Origin: Pseudahrensia aquimaris
Lineage (GTDB): Bacteria > Pseudomonadota > Alphaproteobacteria > Rhizobiales > Rhizobiaceae
Direction of reading: 5' to 3'
Length of the DNA: 64,000 nt
Assembly (NCBI RefSeq): GCF_042676045.1
Contig: NZ_JBHTJV010000026.1
Coordinates: 62,001-126,000, forward strand
The translations under genes and the position numbers were made by a program. This document shows positions 8,608 through 17,126 of this stretch, piece after piece (the first letter of the stretch is position 1; each line of letters begins with the position of its first letter). The notes under the pieces are model-generated. The model saw nothing but the letters and a program-made list of their open reading frames with translations. It searched no databases and had not been told where the DNA came from.

Positions 8608-9017
8608 GACAAGAAATTGCCCACATCGCGCTGGTCGTTCGAGATTACGACGAAGCGCTTGCATTCTATTGTGGAAAATTGGGCTTTGAATTGGTGGAAG
8701 ACACATACCAAGCCGAGCAAGACAAACGATGGGTGGTTGTGCGTCCGCGCGGGTCTCGCGGATCCACACTGCTGCTCGCCCGCGCATCAAAACCAGAACA
8801 AGAGGCTTTCATCGGCAATCAGTCAGGTGGAAGAGTGTTCCTGTTTCTTGCTACCGACGATTTCGCGCGTGATTTTGGGGCCATGAAACAAGCTGGAATA
8901 GCATTTGATCGCGACCCGATGGAGATGGATTACGGAACGGTTGCCGTATTTCGCGATTTCTACGGAAATCTCTGGGACTTGGTGCAATTCGCAGACGGTC
9001 ATCCGATGGCGGTATAG
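8604..9017 (+). CDS. VOC/glyoxalase-family protein
   Basis: A 137-residue single-domain-pair vicinal oxygen chelate protein: it opens IAHIALVVRDYDEALAFYCGKLGFEL (first beta-alpha-beta-beta-beta unit, possible metal ligand His7) and ends FRDFYGNLWDLVQF (second unit, where glyoxalases carry a Glu; Asp is seen here). Substrate cannot be inferred; members include glyoxalase I, resistance proteins and dioxygenases. The ATG overlaps the BenE-family stop by ATGA, so it closes the ssb-tenA-benE-VOC run. Confidence 0.85.
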   Translation: MRQEIAHIALVVRDYDEALAFYCGKLGFELVEDTYQAEQDKRWVVVRPRGSRGSTLLLARASKPEQEAFIGNQSGGRVFLFLATDDFARDFGAMKQAGIAFDRDPMEMDYGTVAVFRDFYGNLWDLVQFADGHPMAV

Positions 9018-9335
9018 CCTGCTTGTTCGGCCTCTTCGCGCCGCGATCCGGCTAGACAAGAACAACCTTTTGTCTCCAACGCCAAAAGGATAGCTGTGCC
9101 AGACCGCAGTCAGGCCCGTAAGCATATCGGCGTAGATCACCTTTTTTGAGCCGAGCGCAATATTTTGATCCTCTGTCCGTGTCCGTCTGTTTTGATGGGG
9201 CGGGCCATTCACCACAAAATGTAACCAGCTTCACCCGCTGGCCGCCTTTCCCGTGCTATGCAGATGGCAAGCCGGAGGCAACCGCTTGGCCGGTTCAACC
9301 AAAAGCACAAGCCTAGAAACAAGGACGCATTTGCG
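9018..9335. other. Intergenic stretch, nothing assignable
   Basis: The 318 bases between the VOC gene and the next secreted protein hold no convincing gene. Minus-strand open frames of about 60-130 codons run through it, one into the VOC gene, but they lack a ribosome site and a recognisable product. A promoter for the downstream gene presumably lies here; none is clear. Confidence 0.5.
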
Positions 9336-9701
9336 ATGATGAAAACTGTGACTGGATTAATGTTCGCCTTATCGCTGCCCTGCGTGGCGCTCGCTGAAGG
9401 GGCGGACGTGGTTGGTGTGTCAAAGGTCCAAGCCAGCGACGGTTCGTGGCGCTTTCGGGTGACTGTCGCCCACGGCGACGAAGGCTGGGAACATTATGCG
9501 AATTCCTGGCAGGTGCTGGCGCCCAACGGCCAAGTGATTGCCACCCGAGTGTTGGCCCACCCCCATGTGGAAGAACAGCCCTTCACGCGCAACAAATCCG
9601 GCATCGTCATTCCCGAAGGTGTCGATGAGGTGATCGTTCGCGCAGGTGACAGCGTTCACGGCTTTAGTGGCAAGACAATGCGTGTGAAGCTTTCCGACTA
9701 G
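9336..9701 (+). CDS. Small exported protein of unknown function
   Basis: About 121 residues with a signal peptide (MMKTVTGLMFALSLPCVALA, cleavage likely after ALA). The mature part reads as a small beta-rich domain (GSWRFRVTVAHGDEGWEHYANSWQVLAPNGQVIATRVLAHPHVEEQPFTR). I do not recognise the family with confidence; similar small periplasmic proteins occur in alphaproteobacteria. Two tandem ATGs (9336 and 9339) follow an AAGGA at 9321; either may be used, while the in-frame ATG at 9258 would hide the signal peptide. Its TAG shares the palindrome CTAG with the stop of marC on the other strand. Confidence 0.72.
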   Translation: MMKTVTGLMFALSLPCVALAEGADVVGVSKVQASDGSWRFRVTVAHGDEGWEHYANSWQVLAPNGQVIATRVLAHPHVEEQPFTRNKSGIVIPEGVDEVIVRAGDSVHGFSGKTMRVKLSD

Positions 9702-10330
9702 CCTGCCTTTACGAGCGCCAAAACACCATCGGCCACAAACTGAACTGCGAGCGCCGACAACAAAATGCCAAGCAGACGTGACAAGATAAGTCGGCCAGTC
9801 TCGCCCATCAGCGCGTCCACTTTCGGCGCAAGGCGAAAGGCAAGATAAAGCAGCACACCGTTTGCAACCAATGCAATCAGAGGAACAGAGAGTTCGACAA
9901 CGGAAGTCGCTTCGGCTGCCAACAATATGGAAGCCGAAATCGCGCCGGGGCCGGCGATTAGGGGGATCGCGAGAGGGAAAACTGCAATCGACTGCAAATC
10001 CGCTCTCGTGACGATGCGCTTTGCCGTCTCATTCTGACGTTGGGCACGTTTTTCAAATACCATCTCAAACGCGATGTAGAACAACAGCAAACCGCCTGCC
10101 ACGCGAAAAGCCGGCATCGAAATGCCCAGAACATCCAAAATGGCACGCCCGATGAACAGAAACGCCAGCAGGATAGCCAGGCCGATAAGAGTCCCGCGCA
10201 GGGCCACCACAGCCCGTTCCGCCTGCGTCATGCCTGCCGTCAGGCCGAGAAAAATCGCGGCCAGTCCCGGCGGATCAATGGTCACGAAATACGTCGTAAA
10301 GGCGTTCAGTAGGGCGTCAAATTCGATCAT
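9698..10330 (-). CDS. MarC-family integral membrane protein
   Basis: A 210-residue, six-helix membrane protein of the MarC/YchE family (COG2095). Family blocks are FVTIDPPGLAAIFLGLTAGM near the N-terminus, GISMPAFRVAGGLLLF, and PLAIPLIAGPGAISASILL. The function of the family is unsettled; the early link to antibiotic resistance was not upheld. The frame continues upstream to 10417, but the ATG at 10328-10330 gives the normal MarC N-terminus (MIEFDALLNAFTTYFVTIDPPG). It converges on the preceding gene with a four-base CTAG overlap. Confidence 0.88.
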   Translation of the reverse strand: MIEFDALLNAFTTYFVTIDPPGLAAIFLGLTAGMTQAERAVVALRGTLIGLAILLAFLFIGRAILDVLGISMPAFRVAGGLLLFYIAFEMVFEKRAQRQNETAKRIVTRADLQSIAVFPLAIPLIAGPGAISASILLAAEATSVVELSVPLIALVANGVLLYLAFRLAPKVDALMGETGRLILSRLLGILLSALAVQFVADGVLALVKAG

Positions 10331-10666
10331 CTTGTACAAAAATACCGTTATCAGAACCGCCACACACAAACATGCGCAGTAGCGCGGCACAACACCACGC
10401 AACCGTGCGCCAACCACTTAATTTGCTCAAATATTGGTCGTAACGGCGATGCGGTGGAGCAATTAGTTTCGCATCGGTGGATAGCGCCCCTAAGACACTG
10501 AAAATATGATGAAAAATGGCGCGTTCATTTGTTCTCAAATTTGTGATCTGTGGCCGGTTGGGCTAGTTTTAACACTCTTGGTGCTGGCGATTCTGCGGGT
10601 GCTTTCTATTCGGTTTTAACCAGACACGTTTCATTCCAAAGCGTTTTTGAAAACAGCGGTGATCCC
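10331..10666. other. marC-gyrA divergent intergenic region
   Basis: A 336-base region with no supported gene. A possible gyrA promoter is TTGTGA (10541-10546), a 17-base spacer and TAGTTT (10564-10569). If used, transcription would begin near 10576, downstream of the GTG at 10550, which favours the TTG at 10667 as the gyrA start. A GATGCG/CGCATC inverted repeat is also visible around 10449-10477. These are pattern matches only. Confidence 0.35.
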
Positions 10667-13579
10667 TTGATCGACGATACCTCCATTCCAGAAGATTCCG
10701 ATCGCGAAGAAAATGGTTCAGATCAGGCCTCATCCGGCGGCGGTGACGGCGGAAGCGGCAGCGGCGGGAATAGTTCCGATGCCTCCGGTTCTGGCCGCGG
10801 GTCCGACCACATAGAACCAATTTCCATCGTTGCTGAGATGCAGCGTTCCTATCTCGACTACGCCATGAGCGTGATCGTCAGCCGTGCGCTGCCAGATGTG
10901 CGCGATGGACTGAAACCCGTTCACCGCCGCATCCTTTATGCGATGCACGAAATGGGCCTTGAGTATAACAAAGGCTACCGAAAATCTGCCGGTGTGATCG
11001 GTGAGGTGATGGGTAAATTTCACCCTCACGGCGATTCCTCCATATACGATGCTTTGGTGCGTATGGCGCAGGATTTCGCCATGCGTGCGCCCCTGATCGA
11101 TGGGCAGGGCAATTTCGGCTCTATCGACGGCGATAAAGCCGCCGCGATGCGTTATACCGAGTGTCGCTTGGAAAAAGTATCCAGCGAGTTGCTGGCTGAC
11201 ATCGACAAAGAAACTGTTGATTTTCAGGCCAACTACGACGGCCGCGAGCAGGAACCAATGGTTCTGCCCGCACGGTTCCCGAATTTACTGGTCAACGGCG
11301 CTGGCGGCATTGCCGTTGGCATGGCAACCAACATCCCGCCTCACAATCTGGGCGAAGTGGTGGATGCGTGTCTGGAATTGATAGACGATCCGGCGCTGAC
11401 GTTTGAGCGCTTGCTCGAAATCGTTCCCGGCCCTGACTTCCCGACTGGCGGCATGATTTTGGGACGCTCTGGAATTCGTTCGGCTTACGAGACGGGCCGC
11501 GGCTCTGTTTTGATGCGTGCAAAGGTCAATATCGAACCGTTCAAGGGCGAGCGGGAAGCCATTATCATCACCGAGATACCGTATCAGGTGAACAAGGCCT
11601 CCATGCTGGAGAAAATTGCCGAATTGGTGCGTGACAAGCGCATTGAGGGAATCTCTGACGTTCGCGACGAATCCGACCGTGATGGCTATCGCGTTGTCAT
11701 CGAATTGCGCCGCGATGCGGTCGCAGATGTGGTGCTGAACCAGCTGTATCGTTTCACCCCGTTGCAAACGTCCTTTGGCTGCAATCTGGTGGCGTTGAAC
11801 GGCGGCAAGCCTGAGCAAATGACGCTCTTTGATATGTTAAGAGCGTTTGTTAGCTTTCGCGAAGAAGTTGTTACAAGAAGGACGAAATTCCTTCTCAATA
11901 AGGTGCGCAATCGCGCTCATATCTTGGTCGGCTTGGCGATCGCCGTTGCCAATATTGATGAAGTGATTGCGCTTATCCGCAGTGCCCCTGATCCGGCCAC
12001 GGCCCGCGAACAACTGATGACGCGCCGTTGGCCCGCAAAAGACGTCGCGCCGTTGATCGCTCTGATTGATGATCCGAAATATCAGGTCGATGAAAGCGAT
12101 GGCACCTATATTCTTTCCGAGGAACAGGCCCGCGCAATCCTTGACCTGCGTTTGCAGCGCCTCACCGCACTGGGCCGTGATGAAATCGCCGATGAACTCA
12201 ATAAAATTGGCGAAGAGATCAAAGACTACCTGGATATCTTGTCCTCCCGCGCCCGTGTTCAGGAAATTGTCAAAAACGAGTTGATCGCTGTCCGCGATGA
12301 ATTCGCCACGCCGCGTCGCACCGAGATTCTCGACGGCGGCTTCGACATGGACGACGAGGACCTAATCGCCCGCGAAGACATGGTCGTGACCGTCAGTCAC
12401 GGCGGTTATATCAAGCGTGTGCCACTGGCGACATACCGTGCACAGCGCCGGGGTGGCAAAGGCCGTTCGGGCATGTCCACGAAAGACGAGGATTTCGTCA
12501 CGCAATTGTTTGTGGCCAACACGCACACGCCCGTCCTGTTCTTCTCGTCGCGCGGCATCGCCTACAAGATGAAGGTCTGGAAACTGCCACTTGCTGCGCC
12601 GCAAGCGCGGGGCAAGGCGCTCGTGAACCTGCTACCGTTGGAAGCCGACGAGCGTATTACGACGATCATGCCTCTGCCGGAGGATGAAGATAGCTGGCAG
12701 ACGCTGGACGTAATGTTCGCCACCAAGGCGGGCACCGTGCGGCGCAATAAACTGTCGGATTTCGTTCAGGTGAACCGAAACGGCAAGATCGCCATGAAGC
12801 TGGAAGATGACGACGGAATCGTCGATGTTTTCACCTGCTCGGAAGACGACGATGTGTTGCTGACGACAGCGCTTGGGCAGGTCATTCGCTTCCGTGTGGA
12901 CGATGTGCGGGTGTTTACGGGCCGTAATTCAGTCGGCGTGCGCGGCATTCGCTTGGGGAAAGGCGATGAAATCATCTCGATGGCGATCATGCGCCACTTC
13001 GATGCTGAAGCAAGCGAACGGGTTGCCTATTTGAAACAGGCTGCCGCCGCACGTCGTGCTGTCGAGGGCGAAGACGCTGATGTGGATGTTGTAGCCGTAG
13101 ATGACGAGGAAGGCGCAGAAGAAGCGGCGCTTTCCGTTGAACGCTACGCCCAAATGAGCGCGGCGGAACAGTTCATTCTTACGATCAGCGAAAAAGGTTT
13201 TGGCAAACGTTCTTCGTCTTACGACTTCCGCATCGCCGGACGCGGCGGCAAAGGCATAAAGGCGACTGACCAGTCCAAGATGGACGAAATTGGCAAGTTG
13301 GTAGCTGCGTTCCCAATCGACGACGCTGATCAAATCATGCTCGTCTCCAATGCCGGACAATTGATCCGGGTGCCTGTCGATAACATCCGTATCGCCAGCC
13401 GTGCGTCCAAAGGCGTGACGGTGTTCAAGACCGCGCCCGACGAACAGGTTGTTTCCGTCGAACGCATCAGCGAGCCGGAAGAGGATGACGAGGTCGAAGC
13501 CGGAGACATTGCAGAAATACCCGATGCTGATGGCTCCAATGGTCCGGCGAGCGACACACCTCCTGAAACCGAAGGATAG
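10667..13579 (+). CDS. gyrA: GyrA, DNA gyrase subunit A
   Basis: A protein of about 970 residues that cuts and rejoins DNA in gyrase. The breakage-reunion domain begins MQRSYLDYAMSVIVSRALPD. The active-site tyrosine is Tyr163 (RYTECR), and the GyrA-box QRRGGKG near residue 593 marks the DNA-wrapping beta-pinwheel and separates it from ParC. In the quinolone-determining loop the positions equal to E. coli 83 and 87 are Ser124 and Asp128. The start is uncertain: no early ATG exists; a GTG at 10550 would add 39 unconvincing residues, so the TTG at 10667 is preferred. An acidic, Ser/Gly-rich leader of about 50 residues precedes the conserved domain, and an acidic tail ends the protein. Confidence 0.95.
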   Translation: MIDDTSIPEDSDREENGSDQASSGGGDGGSGSGGNSSDASGSGRGSDHIEPISIVAEMQRSYLDYAMSVIVSRALPDVRDGLKPVHRRILYAMHEMGLEYNKGYRKSAGVIGEVMGKFHPHGDSSIYDALVRMAQDFAMRAPLIDGQGNFGSIDGDKAAAMRYTECRLEKVSSELLADIDKETVDFQANYDGREQEPMVLPARFPNLLVNGAGGIAVGMATNIPPHNLGEVVDACLELIDDPALTFERLLEIVPGPDFPTGGMILGRSGIRSAYETGRGSVLMRAKVNIEPFKGEREAIIITEIPYQVNKASMLEKIAELVRDKRIEGISDVRDESDRDGYRVVIELRRDAVADVVLNQLYRFTPLQTSFGCNLVALNGGKPEQMTLFDMLRAFVSFREEVVTRRTKFLLNKVRNRAHILVGLAIAVANIDEVIALIRSAPDPATAREQLMTRRWPAKDVAPLIALIDDPKYQVDESDGTYILSEEQARAILDLRLQRLTALGRDEIADELNKIGEEIKDYLDILSSRARVQEIVKNELIAVRDEFATPRRTEILDGGFDMDDEDLIAREDMVVTVSHGGYIKRVPLATYRAQRRGGKGRSGMSTKDEDFVTQLFVANTHTPVLFFSSRGIAYKMKVWKLPLAAPQARGKALVNLLPLEADERITTIMPLPEDEDSWQTLDVMFATKAGTVRRNKLSDFVQVNRNGKIAMKLEDDDGIVDVFTCSEDDDVLLTTALGQVIRFRVDDVRVFTGRNSVGVRGIRLGKGDEIISMAIMRHFDAEASERVAYLKQAAAARRAVEGEDADVDVVAVDDEEGAEEAALSVERYAQMSAAEQFILTISEKGFGKRSSSYDFRIAGRGGKGIKATDQSKMDEIGKLVAAFPIDDADQIMLVSNAGQLIRVPVDNIRIASRASKGVTVFKTAPDEQVVSVERISEPEEDDEVEAGDIAEIPDADGSNGPASDTPPETEG

Positions 13580-13585
13580 CGTACC

Positions 13586-14206
13586 GTGCTTGGCATCGAA
13601 TGGCCCATCTTGATCGCCTACACGCTGGGCTGCATAGCGCTTGTTGCGGTGCCGGGGCCAACGGTTACGGTCATCATCGCCAATTCCCTCCGCTCAGGCG
13701 CACGAGCAGGCCTTTTGAACGTTGCAGGCACGCAAGCGGGTCTGCTCATCATGCTAGCGGTGGTTGCTTTTGGCCTGGACTACATCACGACCTCACTCGC
13801 CTTCTTGTTCGATTGGTTGCGCTTAATCGGTGCTGCGTATCTTGTATGGCTCGGCTGGAAGCTGCTGCGGTCCGATGGTTCGCTTACGCAAGGCGAGCGT
13901 AAGAAGCCGAACGGTTCGTTCTTTTGGCAGGGCTTTTTGGTGATCTGGTCAAACCCCAAGGCTTTGCTGCTTTTCGGCGCAGGCATCCCGCAGGTGCTGT
14001 CGCTTGAAGGCAGCGCCATCGCGCAAACTCTGCTTCTGGGTGGGATTTTCATGGTGGTCGCCACCATCATCGACTCGCTCTACGCCTTCGCGGCTGGCTC
14101 GGCAGGCAACGCACTGACCAAACGCAACATCCGCACAACGGAAGTCCTTGGTGGCACATTCATGATGGGCGGTGGCCTTTGGCTGGGCCTCACACGCAAT
14201 TCGTAA
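13586..14206 (+). CDS. LysE/RhtB-family exporter
   Basis: A 206-residue protein with about six membrane helices and the LysE/RhtB N-terminal pattern (LGCIALVAVPGPTVTVIIANSLRSGARAGLLNVAGTQAG, broken by the helix-kinking VPGP). The mid-protein WQGFLVIWSNPKALLLFGA segment is also characteristic. The family exports amino acids or homoserine-like compounds; the substrate here is unknown. The start is a GTG at 13586, 6 bases after the gyrA stop, with AAGGA overlapping the end of gyrA, so it may be co-transcribed with gyrA. Confidence 0.9.
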   Translation: MLGIEWPILIAYTLGCIALVAVPGPTVTVIIANSLRSGARAGLLNVAGTQAGLLIMLAVVAFGLDYITTSLAFLFDWLRLIGAAYLVWLGWKLLRSDGSLTQGERKKPNGSFFWQGFLVIWSNPKALLLFGAGIPQVLSLEGSAIAQTLLLGGIFMVVATIIDSLYAFAAGSAGNALTKRNIRTTEVLGGTFMMGGGLWLGLTRNS

Positions 14207-14275
14207 ACCGCGCAAACCTTTGCGACGCGGCTAAAAACGATTAAGCCAATGCGGCTCAACAATTCGGATGCTCTC

Positions 14276-14776
14276 ATGGCCCGCACAGCTTATTACCCCG
14301 GTTCCTTCGATCCGTTCACCAACGGTCATCTCGATATTCTGCTCCAAGCGCTTGCTGTTGCCGACCATGTGATCATCGCCATCGGCACGCACGCATCAAA
14401 AGTCGGCTTGTTCAGCTATGAGGAGCGTCAAACGCTGATCGAGCACGTGTTGGCAGAGCAGGGCGTCGAATTGGGCAAACGGGTGTCGGTCGCGACGTTC
14501 GATAATTTGGTCGTTGATGCTGCAAAGTCCGCGAACGCCAGTCTGCTCATTCGTGGCCTGCGCGATGGTTCCGATCTCGATTACGAAATGCAGATGGCCG
14601 GAATGAACGGCATTATGGCAGGTGAAATCCAGACCATCTTCCTGCCCTCCAGCCCGGAAACACGGCCCATCACCGCCACTTTGGTGCGACAGATCGCCAA
14701 AATGGGGGGGGATACGTCACATTTTGTGCCGGAAGTTGTGGAACGGGCTTTGCGCGAGAAACTGGCTAAGGCATAA
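14276..14776 (+). CDS. coaD: CoaD, phosphopantetheine adenylyltransferase
   Basis: A 166-residue nucleotidyltransferase making dephospho-CoA from ATP and 4'-phosphopantetheine. It has the family motif YPGSFDPFTNGHLDI (TNGH equals the (T/H)xGH nucleotide site) and, near the C-terminus, ITATLVRQIAKMGG, matching the ISSTxVR loop. The ATG at 14276 is used because it places MARTAYYPGSFDP at the N-terminus; an in-frame ATG at 14249 adds nine unrelated residues. A run of eight G (14704-14711) encodes the MGGD turn. It is followed by the cyclophilin genes after 24 bases. Confidence 0.95.
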   Translation: MARTAYYPGSFDPFTNGHLDILLQALAVADHVIIAIGTHASKVGLFSYEERQTLIEHVLAEQGVELGKRVSVATFDNLVVDAAKSANASLLIRGLRDGSDLDYEMQMAGMNGIMAGEIQTIFLPSSPETRPITATLVRQIAKMGGDTSHFVPEVVERALREKLAKA

Positions 14777-14800
14777 GCCGCCAACAATCTGGAGTTACCT

Positions 14801-15343
14801 ATGCGCATACTTTCATCCATCGCAGCTTTGCTGTTTGGTATAACCGTTTCCTTCACCGCCTTTGCGGCTGAGCCGGAAAACACACTCGTCCTGAAATTGA
14901 AAACGGGCGACGTGAAGATTGAGCTTTTGCCAGACGTTGCACCCAATCATGTGGAGCGCATCAAAACGCTGGCGAATGAAGGCTTCTATGACGGTCTAAA
15001 ATTCCACCGCGTGATCGAAGGCTTCATGGCGCAAACTGGCGACCCGCTCGGCAACGGCACTGGCGGCTCCAAACTGCCCGACTTGAAGGAAGAGTTTTCA
15101 AACAAGGCCTTCGTGCGCGGCACACTCGGCATGGCACGCTCGCAAAACCCTGATAGCGCAAACTCGCAATTCTTCATCATGTTCGACGATGGGTCGTTCT
15201 TGAACGGCCAATACACAGTTTTCGGCCAGGTGCTTGAAGGCATGGAACATGTTGACCAAATCAAAAAGGGATCACGCGCAGCCAACGGCACTGTCGATAA
15301 TCCTGACACGATCGTGCAAATGCGCACGGCCGATAAGCTGTAA
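14801..15343 (+). CDS. Periplasmic cyclophilin-type peptidyl-prolyl isomerase
   Basis: A 180-residue cyclophilin with a signal peptide (MRILSSIAALLFGITVSFTAFA, cleavage likely after FAA). The isomerase core shows FYDGLKFHRVIEGFMAQTGD, with the catalytic Arg in FHRVI, then FIMFDDGSFLNGQYTVFGQVLEGM. It assists proline cis-trans isomerisation during folding in the periplasm. The next gene is a cytosolic paralogue, suggesting a local duplication. Ribosome site GGAGTTACCT lies just upstream of the ATG. Confidence 0.93.
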   Translation: MRILSSIAALLFGITVSFTAFAAEPENTLVLKLKTGDVKIELLPDVAPNHVERIKTLANEGFYDGLKFHRVIEGFMAQTGDPLGNGTGGSKLPDLKEEFSNKAFVRGTLGMARSQNPDSANSQFFIMFDDGSFLNGQYTVFGQVLEGMEHVDQIKKGSRAANGTVDNPDTIVQMRTADKL

Positions 15344-15383
15344 CTTTCAAAACAACTCTAAAAAGACATCAAAAGGATTTCCC

Positions 15384-15860
15384 GTGGCGGATTATAAAGA
15401 CCCAGAAAACACACTTCTCATGGACACAAGCAAGGGCATGGTTGTGATCGAATGCCTGCCAGAGATCGCGCCAAACCATGTAAAACATATCAAAGAACTG
15501 GCCCGCGAAGGCTTCTACGACGGCGTTGTCTTCCACCGTGTGATCGACGACTTCATGGCGCAGGGCGGCGACCCGACGGGCACCGGCACCGGCGGTTCCG
15601 ACAAGCCGAACCTGAAGGCCGAATTCAACGACGAGCCGCATGTCCGTGGCGTGTGCTCCATGGCCCGTTCGCAAAGCCCAGACAGCGCCAATTCGCAGTT
15701 CTTCATTTGCTTTGATGATGTGCGTTTCCTCGACAAACAATACACCGCTTGGGGCCGCGTGATCGAAGGCATGGAAAATGTCGACAAGTTTGCCCGCGGT
15801 GAGCCTGTTCGCAATCCTGACCAGATCAACACGATGAAGGTTGCCGCCGACGTTGAATAG
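15384..15860 (+). CDS. ppiB: Cytosolic cyclophilin-type peptidyl-prolyl isomerase
   Basis: A 158-residue cyclophilin without signal peptide. The core FYDGVVFHRVIDDFMAQGGDPTGTGTGG and SQFFICFDDVRFLDKQYTAWG is complete, with catalytic Arg in FHRVI. The start is a GTG at 15384 with AAGGA six bases upstream; reading further upstream gives a non-cyclophilin leader overlapping the preceding gene. It sits 40 bases after its exported paralogue and is closed by a terminator at 15886-15911. Confidence 0.93.
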   Translation: MADYKDPENTLLMDTSKGMVVIECLPEIAPNHVKHIKELAREGFYDGVVFHRVIDDFMAQGGDPTGTGTGGSDKPNLKAEFNDEPHVRGVCSMARSQSPDSANSQFFICFDDVRFLDKQYTAWGRVIEGMENVDKFARGEPVRNPDQINTMKVAADVE

Positions 15861-15885
15861 TTGGCGTCTCCATCATGAACGATTG

Positions 15886-15911
15886 AGGGCGGGGGAAACT
15901 CCGCCCTTTTT
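15886..15911 (+). terminator. Rho-independent terminator between ppiB and queA
   Basis: A GC-rich stem GGGCGG / CCGCCC with an 8-base loop (GGGAAACT), followed by TTTTT. It lies 26 bases past the ppiB stop and 22 bases before the queA start, so queA may rely on read-through or on a promoter inside this gap. Confidence 0.88.
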
Positions 15912-15932
15912 GTAGGAAAATTGGAAACATCC

Positions 15933-16994
15933 ATGCGCATTGACGCCTTCGATTTTCATCTGCCGGAAGAAAACATCGCGCTGCGCCCTGCCGAACCGCG
16001 TGACGCTGCAAAGATGCTGGTCGTTGATCCGACACAGGCCGAACCGTTTGCCGATGCAGGCGTTTTGGATCTACCCGATCTGCTGCAACCGGGTGACGCG
16101 CTGGTTTTCAACAACACCAAAGTCATCCCCGCCCGATTGGAAGGCACAAGAACGCGTGGCGATGCGGTCGCTAAGGTGGGCGTGACCCTGCATATGAAAG
16201 AAAGCAGTGATACTTGGCGTGCATTCGTCCAAGGCGCGAAGAAGTTGAAAGTCGGCGAGACAGTCCAATTCGCCGATGATTTCAATGCAAAAGTGGAAGA
16301 AAAGAACGAGGGCGGAGAAGTGTTGTTCCGCTTCAATGTGAGCGCCGGCGATCTTGACGGATCGCTCGCCTCTTACGGCCATATCCCGTTGCCGCCCTAC
16401 ATTGCCTCAAAGCGGCCTGAAGACGAGAAAGACCGCAAGGACTATCAGACCATCTATGCTGAAAAAGACGGTGCGGTGGCGGCCCCCACAGCGGGACTCC
16501 ACTTCACCGACGCATTGTTTGACCGTCTTGATGCGCGAGGCATTTCGCGCCACTTTGTGACATTGCATGTTGGGGCAGGCACCTTTTTGCCTGTGAAGGT
16601 CGACGATACCGACGACCACAAAATGCACTCCGAATGGGGTCTGGTCGATCAGGCCACTGCGGATGAGCTGAACGCTGTGCGTGCCGCCGGCGGTCGCATC
16701 GTGGCTGTAGGCACAACGTCTCTGCGCCTGCTGGAAAGTGCTGCAAGCGATGATCGCACCATTAAGCCATGGTCAGGACCTACAGATATTTTTATCCAGC
16801 CCGGATACCACTTCAAAGCCATTGACGCACTGATGACGAATTTCCATCTGCCGAAATCGACACTGTTCATGCTGGTAAGCGCCCTAAGCGGGTTGCAGAC
16901 CATGCAGGCTGCCTATGGTCATGCGATTGCCAATGGCTATCGCTTTTACTCCTATGGCGATTCTTCGCTGTTATTCCCCGCGCCGAAGGCTTGA
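15933..16994 (+). CDS. queA: QueA, S-adenosylmethionine:tRNA ribosyltransferase-isomerase
   Basis: A 353-residue enzyme that builds the epoxyqueuosine ring by transferring the ribosyl part of SAM to preQ1-modified tRNA. Recognised by MRIDAFDFHLPEENIALRPAEPRD at the N-terminus, GDALVFNNTKVIPARL, YQTIYAEKDGAVAAPTAGLHFT and HVGAGTFLPVK, all family blocks. The ATG at 15933 has GGAAA five bases upstream; an in-frame TTG at 15921 is less likely. In most relatives tgt follows directly; here tgt is 2.8 kb away and inverted. Confidence 0.96.
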   Translation: MRIDAFDFHLPEENIALRPAEPRDAAKMLVVDPTQAEPFADAGVLDLPDLLQPGDALVFNNTKVIPARLEGTRTRGDAVAKVGVTLHMKESSDTWRAFVQGAKKLKVGETVQFADDFNAKVEEKNEGGEVLFRFNVSAGDLDGSLASYGHIPLPPYIASKRPEDEKDRKDYQTIYAEKDGAVAAPTAGLHFTDALFDRLDARGISRHFVTLHVGAGTFLPVKVDDTDDHKMHSEWGLVDQATADELNAVRAAGGRIVAVGTTSLRLLESAASDDRTIKPWSGPTDIFIQPGYHFKAIDALMTNFHLPKSTLFMLVSALSGLQTMQAAYGHAIANGYRFYSYGDSSLLFPAPKA

Positions 16995-17126
16995 TGGAGT
17001 CTTAAAACACTTACGCATCGTTTACCGTTTCCATGAACGAAGCCTTGAAACTTCGTCCCTATACACTGTCGCCATAACACCTCTCGCAAAGGGAGGGACG
17101 ACGACGGGAACGTAAGGGCGACGAAT

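Noticed and set aside
9052..9234. Minus-strand small frame between the VOC gene and the secreted-protein gene
   Set aside because: Starts at GTG with no ribosome site and yields a product with no recognisable pattern.
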